Source of the DNA: Corynebacterium poyangense
Lineage (GTDB): Bacteria > Actinomycetota > Actinomycetes > Mycobacteriales > Mycobacteriaceae
Length of the DNA: 64,000 bases
Direction of reading: 5' to 3'
Assembly: GCF_014522205.1 (NCBI RefSeq)
Contig: NZ_CP046884.1
Location: 248,001 to 312,000, forward strand
The position numbers and the translations under genes were made by a program. The notes under the pieces were generated by a model that made no database searches, was not told where the DNA came from, and was given only the letters and a program-made list of their open reading frames with translations. This document shows positions 1 to 7,891 of the stretch, piece by piece (position 1 is the first letter of the stretch; each line of letters starts with the position of its first letter).

Positions 1-852
1 GATGCGCTCATTATCCGCAAAGGGTGACCAACTTGTTGTACCGCGCAGAATCTCAGCTAGGTTAAGCCAGCGAGTAGTTACCGCAGCTGATTCGATGAAA
101 TCCGTAAACGGTGGGGAGTAACGTCCCAGCAGGAGCAAGGGGCCAATCCACCAGGAAGAAACAAGGATACAGCCAAGAATCCAGGGGATGAGGAGACGTC
201 GAGCATACAACAGGAGGACAATGCCGGCGGGGATGCAGGCGGCAAGAGTAGCGGTGGCGTTGACTGCACCCATGGCTGCGATGGGGAGTAAGGAGAGGGT
301 AAGGTGACGCCAACCTGGCCGAGGGGAGGAAAGCAATGCCAGGAGCACCCAGGGAGCGAGCATCACCGGCCAGGATTCCGAGGAGATTGCGGTGAGGGTG
401 GACAGAGTTCGAGGAGAAAGGGTAAATAGTGCGGCAGCGAGAACTCGGGCGGGGAGACTGCTATAAGGATGACCGTAGAAAACCCGGTTGAGGAGAGCGA
501 ACATCCCGGAAAACCCCAGGCCGAGGAGGAGCCACCACCACAGCCGTTCGGTGATCCACGGGGGCAGAAAATCACCGAGAAGGAAGAATAACCCTTGGGG
601 GAAGAAATAACCGTAGGCCTGGTTTTGGATTTGACCAAGGGGGAAGATATCACTCCAGATATGGCGGGCTCCCGCCAGGAAACCCCGCGGGTTAATGAGG
701 AGATCTAACTTAGTGTCTGTGGTGGTTAGACCGGGAGAGTTCAGGAATACTAGGACGCCGCACAGGGCCCAGGCCGCAAAGTGAATGACGCCGGGGGAGT
801 TGATGCGGCGGCGGGGAAAGACGCTACTGCCGGCTACCGTATTCTGGACCAC
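1..852 (-). CDS. aftD: Arabinofuranosyltransferase AftD, N-terminal part (partial, runs off the window)
   Basis: This is the first 284 codons of a large polytopic membrane glycosyltransferase; the rest lies beyond the left edge. The translation begins VVQNTVAGSSVFPRRR and contains the stretches TKLDLLINPRGFL, GQIQNQAYGYFFPQG and LAEILRGTTSW, which I recognise as the conserved N-terminal GT-C region of AftD. In mycolata, AftD adds alpha-1,3-branched arabinose to arabinogalactan and lipoarabinomannan at the outer face of the membrane. Start choice: GTG at 850-852 directly follows an in-frame TAG, and no other start codon appears for about 130 codons, so the gene overlaps the end of the upstream DUF2613 gene by 29 bases, in a different frame. 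The same pair (aftD preceded by a small DUF2613 gene) occurs in Mycobacterium tuberculosis (Rv0236c/Rv0236A), which supports the assignment. Confidence 0.88.
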   Translation of the reverse strand, partial: MVQNTVAGSSVFPRRRINSPGVIHFAAWALCGVLVFLNSPGLTTTDTKLDLLINPRGFLAGARHIWSDIFPLGQIQNQAYGYFFPQGLFFLLGDFLPPWITERLWWWLLLGLGFSGMFALLNRVFYGHPYSSLPARVLAAALFTLSPRTLSTLTAISSESWPVMLAPWVLLALLSSPRPGWRHLTLSLLPIAAMGAVNATATLAACIPAGIVLLLYARRLLIPWILGCILVSSWWIGPLLLLGRYSPPFTDFIESAAVTTRWLNLAEILRGTTSWSPFADNERI

Positions 853-1021
853 CTAATAACGCATCCTCTGCGTGAGTGCTGTGGCTAGCGGGGGCTTGAT
901 CTTCCCCGGAAAACATTGCTAAGCCCAGTACGGTCACAACGCCAAAAGCAATGCCCACGACGGCGCTGGCTAAAGCCGGGCCGATGGTGCGGCGAGGAAG
1001 AGAATCAGAATCAAAGGCCAT
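824..1021 (-). CDS. Small membrane protein, DUF2613 family
   Basis: The 65-residue product has one hydrophobic segment (about residues 14-37, IGPALASAVVGIAFGVVTVL) and a conserved C-terminal end DALLGGPEYGSRQ, both typical of the actinobacterial DUF2613 family. Function is unknown. It lies directly upstream of and overlaps aftD, as its homologue does in mycobacteria, so it is probably co-transcribed and may assist the arabinosyltransferase; that last point is inference from position only. Confidence 0.85.
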   Translation of the reverse strand: MAFDSDSLPRRTIGPALASAVVGIAFGVVTVLGLAMFSGEDQAPASHSTHAEDALLGGPEYGSRQ

Positions 1022-1056
1022 AACACCGTAGAGCCTAGCAGTTGGTGAGCGGGTGG

Positions 1057-1560
1057 CTAATTCTCTGGGTGTTCGGTGCTGGAGGGGACAACAGCTGGGG
1101 GAACCACGAAGACGGGGATCCCTCCGTTATTAATGACGTTTTCCGAGGTGGAGGTTTGCCAAAAACTCCGAAAGCCGGTTTGGGCGCGGGTGCCGGACAC
1201 AATGAGGTCAACCTGGAGCTCTTGGGCGGCATCTACGATGGCGGACCAGACAGATGTTGCGCATTCCACTAGATGAGCGCGAGGCAGAAGCCCGAGAGAT
1301 TCGGCTAGTTCTACTCCTTGGCGACACATATCGCGGGCCTCACGATAAGCCGGATCAGTGTCTTCCCCGGTGGGGGACCACTCTGCTTGGCGAAGCCCAG
1401 AGACACCGACTGCCCGGGCAGCTTGGCGGTGCACCGGCTCCCACACGGTGAGAATCTCCACGTGGCGTGGCTTTAGTAGGTGGGCAGCGCAGGTCATAGC
1501 CCGGCATGACTCCTCCGAACCGTCATAGGCAATGAGCATTGTTCGTTGTACTTCAGTCAC
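1057..1560 (-). CDS. Universal stress protein (UspA family)
   Basis: The 167-residue cytoplasmic protein shows the Usp fold pattern: an N-terminal beta strand and turn MLIAYDGSEESCRA, a central helix-rich part, then LIVSGTRAQTGF and a final strand IPVFVVPP. The usual ATP-binding motif (G-x2-G-x9-G-S/T) is only partly kept: the first glycines are visible in GTRAQTG, but the later G-S pair reads STSENV, so nucleotide binding is uncertain. It is transcribed divergently from the VanW gene with only about 34 bases between starts, so their promoters overlap. Usp proteins are generally stress-induced; no specific substrate can be given. Confidence 0.85.
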   Translation of the reverse strand: MTEVQRTMLIAYDGSEESCRAMTCAAHLLKPRHVEILTVWEPVHRQAARAVGVSGLRQAEWSPTGEDTDPAYREARDMCRQGVELAESLGLLPRAHLVECATSVWSAIVDAAQELQVDLIVSGTRAQTGFRSFWQTSTSENVINNGGIPVFVVPPAVVPSSTEHPEN

Positions 1561-1594
1561 GGGCTTTCAGTGTAGTGGGTTAACCTAAGATATT

Positions 1595-3268
1595 GTGAGC
1601 AAACAATATCTGCTGCGCGCACTCTGGGTACTCCTTGCAGTTTTCACCTTGCTCTTATTGGTGTGGATAGGGCTCTGGTTAGCGAATAAGGACCGCGTTC
1701 CACGGGGAGTCAGCATTGCCGGAGTAGAAATCGGTGGGATGAGGCCTACGGCTGCAGAGGACACTCTCAAAGCAGAACTCGGCCCTAGAGTGAATGATCC
1801 CGTTCAGGTGCGCGCCGGGGAGAAAACCGCCACGGTAGTGGCCTCAGATGCGGGAGTGCAACCGGATTGGGGAGCGTCGGTAGAATCCGCCGGGCAGGTG
1901 TCTATTAACCCCTTCCGGTTGATCTACGGCTATTTTGCCGATATTGATTTGCCGATGAGTAGCACTATTGATGAGCCTAAAATGGCGGCTGAGTTAGAAC
2001 GGCTGTCCCAGGAGCTCAGGATTGATCCGGTTAATGGTGGGGTAGAAATCCAGGGGGGTCACGTTATCACCCATGATGCTCACGAGGGTCAGGATATTGA
2101 TCGTGAGGATCTGGGCATAGAGCTGAGTACCCGGTGGCTTCAACCCGGCGGTATTGAGGCGAGCCTTCTGGATACTGAGCCGATGATTACCCAAAAAGAA
2201 GTAGAGCGAGTAGCTCAAGGACCTGCGGCGAAGGCGGTGTCGGCGCCGCTGACTGCGGTAGGACGAGATGATGTCCGCGGTGTTCTTCCGGCAGAGCGGA
2301 TGGGTGAGGTGATCAGTTTTACGCCCGACGAACCTAGCAAAGAACTGAAAACCCAGGTCAATGCCGATAATCTCCGTGGGATTTTAGCTGAAGGGTTGAA
2401 AGCTAGCGAACAGCCTAAGAAAAACGCCAGCATCGATTTCAGCGATGGGGGGCGTCGAATAATTCCTCACCAGGATGGGGTGGTTGTTGATTGGGAGGAA
2501 AGCCTGAAGGATGTAGAGCAAAGAATTACCGCGAATAAAGATCGAGAATTCGCGGTCCAATACAAGGATGAACCGGCCACTTTTACCACGGAGATGGCAG
2601 AAAACGCCACCTTTGATGATGTCGTTGGAGAATTCACCACCGGAGGTTTTTCAGGACCCTCCGGACAAAACATTGCGCTCGTTGCCCGCACCGTGAACGG
2701 GGCCATGGTAGCGCCGGGAGATACGTTCTCCTTAAACTCCTATACCGGGCCGCGCGGAGCCGCCCAGGGTTATGTGAAAAGCGGAATCATCCTCAACGGC
2801 CGGGCCGATAACGCGGTAGGGGGAGGGATTAGTCAATTTGCCACCACCTTATTTAACGCCGCCTACTTCGCCGGAATGGAAGATGTGGCGCACACCCCGC
2901 ACAGCTACTACATCAGTCGATACCCGGCCGGACGCGAAGCCACCGTTTTTGAAGGGGCCATTGATCTGCAATTTAAAAATACCAGCCCCTACCCGGTGCG
3001 GATTGACACCTCCGTTGATTCTGGCTCTGTGACGGTGCGGCTGATGGGGGTAAAAACCGTCAACGTGGAATCCATTAACGGAGGACGATGGGCTCCTACC
3101 CAGCCGAAGGAAATGAGAATCAGCGGAGAAGGGTGCGTCGCCTCCTCCGGGGCGCCGGGATTTACCACCTCCGATACCCGTATTGTGCGTGATCTGGCAG
3201 GTAATGAAATCGGCCGAAACACCACCACCACCGTGTATGACCCTGAACCTATTGTTCGGTGCTCTTAA
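1595..3268 (+). CDS. VanW family protein (membrane-anchored, extracytoplasmic)
   Basis: The 557-residue product starts with GTG (SKQYLLRALWVLL). It has one N-terminal transmembrane anchor (about residues 8-30), two repeated extracytoplasmic modules of the type that precedes VanW domains (the first begins GVSIAGVEIGGMRPTAAEDTL), and a C-terminal VanW domain from about residue 340. The VanW hallmarks are FSLNSYTGPRGAAQGY, GGGISQFATTLFNAAYFAGM and HSYYISRYPAGREATV. VanW proteins take their name from glycopeptide-resistance clusters but are common envelope proteins, probably acting in peptidoglycan metabolism; the activity is not established. It stands alone here and is not evidence of vancomycin resistance. 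Confidence 0.88.
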   Translation: MSKQYLLRALWVLLAVFTLLLLVWIGLWLANKDRVPRGVSIAGVEIGGMRPTAAEDTLKAELGPRVNDPVQVRAGEKTATVVASDAGVQPDWGASVESAGQVSINPFRLIYGYFADIDLPMSSTIDEPKMAAELERLSQELRIDPVNGGVEIQGGHVITHDAHEGQDIDREDLGIELSTRWLQPGGIEASLLDTEPMITQKEVERVAQGPAAKAVSAPLTAVGRDDVRGVLPAERMGEVISFTPDEPSKELKTQVNADNLRGILAEGLKASEQPKKNASIDFSDGGRRIIPHQDGVVVDWEESLKDVEQRITANKDREFAVQYKDEPATFTTEMAENATFDDVVGEFTTGGFSGPSGQNIALVARTVNGAMVAPGDTFSLNSYTGPRGAAQGYVKSGIILNGRADNAVGGGISQFATTLFNAAYFAGMEDVAHTPHSYYISRYPAGREATVFEGAIDLQFKNTSPYPVRIDTSVDSGSVTVRLMGVKTVNVESINGGRWAPTQPKEMRISGEGCVASSGAPGFTTSDTRIVRDLAGNEIGRNTTTTVYDPEPIVRCS

Positions 3269-3278
3269 GCGAGGGCTA

Positions 3279-3416
3279 ATGTCTGAGAAAGAACTATCGG
3301 GTTGGGGGATAGTCCTGAAACCCGCCACAACTGATGATGCTCGACGCCTCCAACCGCACCTTCACCCGGAATGGCCGGCGGTACGGGAAAAGTTGTTGGC
3401 CAGGATAGACCACTGA
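3279..3416 (+). CDS. Possible small protein, 45 residues, unknown
   Basis: An ATG preceded by GAGGG opens a 45-codon frame 10 bases after the VanW stop (begins MSEKELSGWGIVLKPATTDD, ends LLARIDH). The residue mix is ordinary for a soluble protein and the RBS spacing is acceptable. It could be the start of a lost acetyltransferase-like gene or a real short gene. It ends two bases before the convergent ABC transporter gene. I do not recognise it. Confidence 0.35.
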   Translation: MSEKELSGWGIVLKPATTDDARRLQPHLHPEWPAVREKLLARIDH

Positions 3417-3418
3417 TG

Positions 3419-5161
3419 TCACTTTTCTTGGGGTTTGTGGGGAGATATTTGTTGCCCTCGGAAGAGGGAAGCAAAGTAGCTTGGGGAATGAAGAAGATGG
3501 TGCGGGTTGCCGCTTTCAATGATTCTTCCCTCTTTGAGAACAACCACTTTATCTACTAGTAACAGCGTGGATAGGCGGTGAGAAACCACCACGATGGCTT
3601 TATTGTTTTTGTGCTGTTGCAGGGTACGGAAGATCTTTAACTCCGCATCGGCATCCACCGCGCTGGTGGGTTCATCAAGCAGCCAATAGCTGTCATCGTG
3701 AAGAAATAACCTGGCGAGGGCGAGTCTTTGCCATTGTCCGCCGGATAAGTCGTGCCCGCCTTTCCATTGGTGGCCTAATTGTGTGTTGATGCCCTGAGGA
3801 AGAGCAGAGACAAAACCCCAGCACCGGGCCTCATGGAGCGCATTGATGATCTCCTCCTCAGAGGTCTCAGGTTTACCGAGGGAAACAAAATCCTTGACGC
3901 TTAGCTCATAGCGCCCGAAGTCTTGGGTGACGATCCCGGGGAAGGAAGCCGGTACGCGGATCTGACCGCGGAAGGGAATATTTCCGAGGATTGCCGAGAA
4001 AATAGTGGTTTTTCCTGCGCCGTTGGCCCCTACGAGCGCGGTGATTTCGCCACACCGCGCGCGAAACGATGCATGAGAAACCGCGGGTGTCTCTGCTTCC
4101 GGGTAGTAGACAGTGACATCCTCAAGCACGATATCCCCGCTTTGTTGATCCTTTTGAAGCGCCGGAGACCTAAGGTTCGCGGCCTTTTTCAGAGCCATCA
4201 AGGATTTAATTCCGGGGCGGGTGTGAGCAAATTCCCCGATTTGATAGCCCAAACCTGACAGCGCACTAATCCCAGACATAATGCCGACGACCCCGGAAAG
4301 CACTAACACCATATCTTGCTCAGACGCCCAGATGCTATAGATGCTCCACGCAGAAAGCAGAAGTGTGGCAAGCGAAAAGAGGAGATAAATCCCCATGGAT
4401 CGCACTTCCAGTTTTTCTCTATGCCGGGCTGAGATTCTCCGGGATTCCAGTGAGAAAGAGGAAATTTTCTCAGCTCCGCGAAGTTTAGTGAGTTCCTCCA
4501 AGGAGGAGAGGTAGGTCAAGTGATCGAGCAGATAATTGGAACGACGTTTGTGATAGGAGATAGGGTCCCAGGTTTTTGCTTCTAACCTGCCGACCACCGT
4601 ATAGGACAAGGCGGTAGGAAGAGCCGCGAAGACTGCCAAGATAGCGGCTGTTGGGCTGATACTCCAGAGCGAAAACCCAAGGAAAACAGCAGTAATGCAG
4701 CCGAAGAAGGTTTGGAGAAGTGCTTGGAGCATAGCTCCTGGGTAGCCATTGTCTATGGCTTCACGGGCGGAGAAAATAAGCGGGGAAATGTCTCTTATCT
4801 GACTGTGAGCTGAGTCTGGGTTGGTGAGAGAATCCCCGAAGTCTCGGGTGATAGCAATATCAAACCTCGCCACCATAATTCTTGATAAGGCGTAGGAGCT
4901 TTGGGTGATGACATTGGTGGCGGCGATTAAAACAGCAAAGATGATGACGAGGGGCGGGATAACGCCGCCGCTGAAGAAACCGGCAGCATTGTCCGAGACC
5001 GCTGGTGCAGGATGAGATGAGAAACATTTGATGGCTAGAACGTTAAGGCCAGGTAGGGTGGCGAGAATAATTCCGGCTATGGTGACTAGCAGCAAATACC
5101 GCGCGTTATAGCGAAGGCAGATTGATAAAACCCACAAAGCTGGGGACTTAGGTTCTTTCAT
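3419..5161 (-). CDS. ABC exporter, fused membrane and ATPase domains (RiPP-cassette exporter candidate)
   Basis: The 580-residue half-transporter has an N-terminal six-helix exporter domain (residues about 15-320) and a C-terminal nucleotide-binding domain. The ATPase motifs are intact: Walker A GANGAGKTT (378-386), signature LSGGQWQRLALARL, Walker B YWLLDEPTSAVD and H-loop VVVSHRLS. It has no N-terminal C39 peptidase domain, so if it exports a modified peptide, any leader would be removed elsewhere or kept. Its start overlaps the end of the upstream radical SAM gene by 14 bases, indicating translational coupling. Composition is more AT-rich than the flanking envelope genes, suggesting acquisition by transfer. 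By position it would export the product of the peptide and radical SAM genes; the substrate is inferred, not shown. Confidence 0.85.
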   Translation of the reverse strand: MKEPKSPALWVLSICLRYNARYLLLVTIAGIILATLPGLNVLAIKCFSSHPAPAVSDNAAGFFSGGVIPPLVIIFAVLIAATNVITQSSYALSRIMVARFDIAITRDFGDSLTNPDSAHSQIRDISPLIFSAREAIDNGYPGAMLQALLQTFFGCITAVFLGFSLWSISPTAAILAVFAALPTALSYTVVGRLEAKTWDPISYHKRRSNYLLDHLTYLSSLEELTKLRGAEKISSFSLESRRISARHREKLEVRSMGIYLLFSLATLLLSAWSIYSIWASEQDMVLVLSGVVGIMSGISALSGLGYQIGEFAHTRPGIKSLMALKKAANLRSPALQKDQQSGDIVLEDVTVYYPEAETPAVSHASFRARCGEITALVGANGAGKTTIFSAILGNIPFRGQIRVPASFPGIVTQDFGRYELSVKDFVSLGKPETSEEEIINALHEARCWGFVSALPQGINTQLGHQWKGGHDLSGGQWQRLALARLFLHDDSYWLLDEPTSAVDADAELKIFRTLQQHKNNKAIVVVSHRLSTLLLVDKVVVLKEGRIIESGNPHHLLHSPSYFASLFRGQQISPHKPQEK

Positions 5162-6248
5162 AACTACCTCGTTCTACTCCGGTCTTGAATTCTGCTGAAA
5201 GCCGATCCCAAAAAGGCTGATTAAAAGAGGAGTAAGACCCGCAGGTCTTCCATCGAGAACTTGTACAATCATGCGAAAGCCCATTAGAGAGGGTTCCGAT
5301 TTCAAAACCGGAGGCTCCGGCTGTGTCCCAGCAACTGTATAGCTTAGAATTGGGGCCTAACACAATTCCATGTTTCAGTTCTTCTCCCTTTTTGACATCA
5401 CAGATGGCACATCCACGGTGATTTAGCGGTGCGACACATTGTAAATCCCGGGCAGATGCATTTTCGTAAAAATTCCTGATGGCTGAGATCAGGGTGTTCT
5501 CGTTGAGACCTTGATATTTAAATGATAGGGTTTGGTCTACGGGAACAAATGAAATTATGAGGTTGTTTTTTTCCGGAAGGGAGCCGAGATCCTCAATAAG
5601 ATTATGAATGTCCTGTTTCTCAGGGGAAAAAATGTTTACCCGAATATGGACCTGAAAATTCTTTGCTAGAAGCCGCCGAATTCCGGCCAAGACATCCTGA
5701 TAGGAATTTCTATGATTTCGATATTTACGAAAGAGATCTTGTCCGCGAGGTCCGCCATCGATTGAAACCTGAACGGTTCTGCAGTTTATGCTCTTCAGCC
5801 AGTCTATAGAATTTTCATTAAGAAGAGTTCCATTAGTAATTAATGTTACCCTTATAGCAAGGCTTTCCTTAAGCTTCCTATATAAAATATCAATTTGTCT
5901 TTTATAAACTAGAGGTTCTCCTCCTAAGACTATGAGATTGCAGCTTCCCGGACATCTTTCTTTAACGATTCGGGTTAGTTGCAGCGCCTTTTCATTACTC
6001 CAAACATCCCGGCCGCTTGGCCGGGTTCCTTGGTTATCTAATTGGAAACAGTATTCGCAAGAAAGATTGCAAGAGAATCCTGGGATGTATGTGATGGTAT
6101 AGGACTGTTCTGGAGGTGATTTGTATTTACTTAGATTCTGAATAATTAGGAATGCAAAGATCTTTCCTATTAAGTTGAGTTTACCAGGAGATTTTACAAG
6201 CCAGCGTGAGAATTTAATCTGTTCTTCTTTTAAGAATATAATCGGCAT
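5148..6248 (-). CDS. Radical SAM peptide-maturase-like enzyme with C-terminal Cys cluster
   Basis: The 366-residue protein carries the radical SAM cluster motif CX3CX2C at residues 60, 64 and 67 (SCNLSCEYCFQ), the GGEP motif (VLGGEPLVY, about 107) and a TNGTLL/SIDGG barrel core. The C-terminal part has extra cysteines (CVAPLNHRGCAICD, then LYSCWDTAG and IGTLSNG) resembling a shortened SPASM or TWITCH auxiliary iron-sulfur region as found in enzymes that modify ribosomal peptides. No PqqD-like recognition domain is visible in the first 50 residues. ATG start with GGGAG just upstream. It lies between a 31-codon peptide and an overlapping ABC exporter on the same strand, the classic layout of a small RiPP operon. 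The exact modification (thioether, C-C or C-O crosslink, epimerisation) cannot be read from the sequence. Confidence 0.85.
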   Translation of the reverse strand: MPIIFLKEEQIKFSRWLVKSPGKLNLIGKIFAFLIIQNLSKYKSPPEQSYTITYIPGFSCNLSCEYCFQLDNQGTRPSGRDVWSNEKALQLTRIVKERCPGSCNLIVLGGEPLVYKRQIDILYRKLKESLAIRVTLITNGTLLNENSIDWLKSINCRTVQVSIDGGPRGQDLFRKYRNHRNSYQDVLAGIRRLLAKNFQVHIRVNIFSPEKQDIHNLIEDLGSLPEKNNLIISFVPVDQTLSFKYQGLNENTLISAIRNFYENASARDLQCVAPLNHRGCAICDVKKGEELKHGIVLGPNSKLYSCWDTAGASGFEIGTLSNGLSHDCTSSRWKTCGSYSSFNQPFWDRLSAEFKTGVERGSYERT

Positions 6249-6265
6249 AATTTACTCCCTGAAAA

Positions 6266-6290
6266 GATGGCGGGCTTTCAGCCCGCCATC
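6266..6290 (-). terminator. Perfect 10-bp hairpin between peptide and radical SAM genes (attenuator or partial terminator)
   Basis: The arms GATGGCGGGC (6266-6275) and GCCCGCCATC (6281-6290) are perfectly complementary with a 5-base loop. On the minus strand the second arm is followed by TTTTC. It lies 3 bases past the peptide stop and about 17 bases before the radical SAM ATG. A leaky terminator or 3'-stabilising hairpin here would give more peptide mRNA than enzyme mRNA, as in many bacteriocin and RiPP operons. Confidence 0.75.
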
Positions 6291-6293
6291 CAT

Positions 6294-6389
6294 TTAGCGC
6301 ATCCTGGCTGGACACTTGTCGTCAGAAACATGTAAGTTTCGCTGACCTAATTGAATCAAGCGGACTTTTTGCATTAGTGCTATGAACAT
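6294..6389 (-). CDS. Candidate RiPP precursor peptide, 31 residues
   Basis: An ATG with a strong ribosome binding site (GAGGTGA, 4 bases from the ATG) opens a 31-codon frame on the strand of the radical SAM and ABC genes. The peptide begins MFIALMQKVRLIQLGQRN and ends HVSDDKCPARMR. The basic, hydrophobic first half looks like a leader that an enzyme could recognise; the acidic DD followed by KCPARMR, with a single Cys, looks like a short core. Its RBS is the best in the operon and it is followed by a hairpin. I do not recognise a named precursor family. An alternative is a regulatory leader peptide for the operon. Coding status is supported by RBS, position and context only. Confidence 0.7.
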   Translation of the reverse strand: MFIALMQKVRLIQLGQRNLHVSDDKCPARMR

Positions 6390-6796
6390 CGAATCACCTC
6401 ATCTCTTTGTGTTGATCATATGGATTGAGTGATTGTAATAAAAGGATTTTAATAAAATTGTTAGATTTTTCACATATTAAGGATATTTGCCGGGTGCTGG
6501 TCTTCGCTATTTTGTGTGTTATAGATCTGGTTGATTTCGTAGTTAGATTTAGGTTAATTTAATACTAATCCCATAACCAAGCTATTATTAGGAGTCATTA
6601 CTATAAGGCGAGTTTGGCGATGTGCTATGGGCCGGTGATAATCTTTAGGGTAGAAATCTTTTGAAGGTGAGACAGGTGGAAGGTGATTTCCAGAAATGGT
6701 TACGGCTATAATATTTTCTGATCTAATAGAAATTATTAATTTTCCTTAAGTCCTATTAGGCTATAAAATAGTTTTATTAAGGATGGGAATGCTGTA
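6390..6796. other. AT-rich divergent intergenic region
   Basis: About 400 bases separate the peptide operon (minus) from the nucleoside hydrolase (plus). The stretch is clearly AT-rich compared with both sides. It holds the minus-strand -10 noted separately and, on the plus strand, a perfect TATAAT at 6707-6712 and a TATAAA at 6762-6767, either of which could drive the nucleoside hydrolase. I see no convincing ORF with a ribosome binding site and no tRNA. Confidence 0.5.
6415..6443 (-). promoter_or_regulatory. Possible promoter of the peptide/radical SAM/ABC operon
   Basis: On the minus strand TATGAT (6415-6420) matches the -10 consensus except for one base and lies 25 bases before the peptide ATG. 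Seventeen bases further up is a weak -35-like TTTTAT (6438-6443). Only the -10 is convincing. Confidence 0.35.
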
Positions 6797-7822
6797 ATGC
6801 TAGCACTTCATCAACAACGCTCACCTACCCCTGTTCTCTTGGATTGTGACACTGGTATTGATGATGCCTTGGCGTTGATCTACTTAGCCGGTTTACACCG
6901 CGCGGGCAGAATCACACTTGTGGGGGTGAGCTGTAGCGCCGGCAACACTACCGCTAAGCAAAGCGCCATCAACACCGCTTTTATTCTCCGGAGCTGCGGT
7001 CTAGCGGAGGAAGAAATTCCCATTCGGATTGGCCCCCGGCAACCGTTGGCAGTGCCGCTATGCACAACCCCGGAAACCCACGGTCCTACCGGGTTAGGCT
7101 ATTGCCACGCACCCGAACCCCAACCTGGGGTTATCCCTGAAGATCCCGACACATGGCAACACTTATGGGACGAGACGTGGGGCACCTATGGGCAAGATCT
7201 CCGTTTGATTATCACTGGGCCGGCCACCGCGTTGGCTCAATACCTCAAGCGGAAACCCACGGTTATGCCACGCACCACGATGATGGGTGGAGCGTATCTT
7301 TACCGGGGCAACACCACCCCCACGGCGGAGTGGAATAGTTGGGTAGATCCCCACGCAGCCAAGGAGATTTTCGCCCCTACCAGCCCCTTTGGCTCACAGA
7401 GGGAAAACTCTTTAATCACGGTGTGCTCTTTGGAAGTCACTGAGCAATTTTGTTGCCACCCTCATCACCTAGAGCACCTATGCCAGCTTTTAGGCTCAAC
7501 CCCCATAGCCCGCGATCTCCCGGACATTCTGCGTTTTTATTTCGAATTCCACCGCGCACAAGGTGAAGGCTACCTGGCGCAAATCCATGATCTCCTCACC
7601 TGCATGGTGGCCTTAGATGCTATCCCGGTCAGCAGTATTGACACCACGGTTGACGTCGAGGCTGATTCTCCTTTACTCCGCGGCACCACGGTTGCTGATT
7701 ATCGACATCATTGGGGTCGTCCGGCTAATGCCCGCCTCATCACCGACGTCAACCTGGAGCAAGCTTATACACACTGGTGGGAATCAGCGAGCATGTTAGG
7801 ATCACAAGTGTTTTTTCGCTGA
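6797..7822 (+). CDS. Inosine/uridine-preferring nucleoside hydrolase family protein
   Basis: The 341-residue product has the hallmark N-terminal calcium-binding aspartate cluster VLLDCDTGIDDALAL (about residues 13-27) and the later MMGGAYLYRGN and TAEWNSWVDPHAA segments of the IunH family. Such enzymes split the N-glycosidic bond of ribonucleosides to give base and ribose in the cytoplasm. ATG start with AAGGATGGG about 8 bases upstream. It is followed on the same strand by an ECF-type importer, so a nucleoside or nucleoside-like compound may be the imported substrate; this link is inference from neighbourhood. Substrate specificity (purine, pyrimidine or other) cannot be judged. Confidence 0.9.
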   Translation: MLALHQQRSPTPVLLDCDTGIDDALALIYLAGLHRAGRITLVGVSCSAGNTTAKQSAINTAFILRSCGLAEEEIPIRIGPRQPLAVPLCTTPETHGPTGLGYCHAPEPQPGVIPEDPDTWQHLWDETWGTYGQDLRLIITGPATALAQYLKRKPTVMPRTTMMGGAYLYRGNTTPTAEWNSWVDPHAAKEIFAPTSPFGSQRENSLITVCSLEVTEQFCCHPHHLEHLCQLLGSTPIARDLPDILRFYFEFHRAQGEGYLAQIHDLLTCMVALDAIPVSSIDTTVDVEADSPLLRGTTVADYRHHWGRPANARLITDVNLEQAYTHWWESASMLGSQVFFR

Positions 7823-7891
7823 GGTGACATAGGCGAGGGAACCTTCCTTAACTGAGTTTTCACAACAATCCTGGGAGTGTGTCTTTTCGCT

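Noticed and set aside
1595..3268. VanW gene as a sign of vancomycin resistance
   Set aside because: No vanA/H/X-type ligase, dehydrogenase or peptidase is nearby; VanW-domain proteins are common in Gram-positive envelopes.
2849..3328. 159-residue minus-strand ORF inside the VanW gene
   Set aside because: It is antisense to a well-supported gene, has unnatural composition (many Arg/His/Gly) and no ribosome site.
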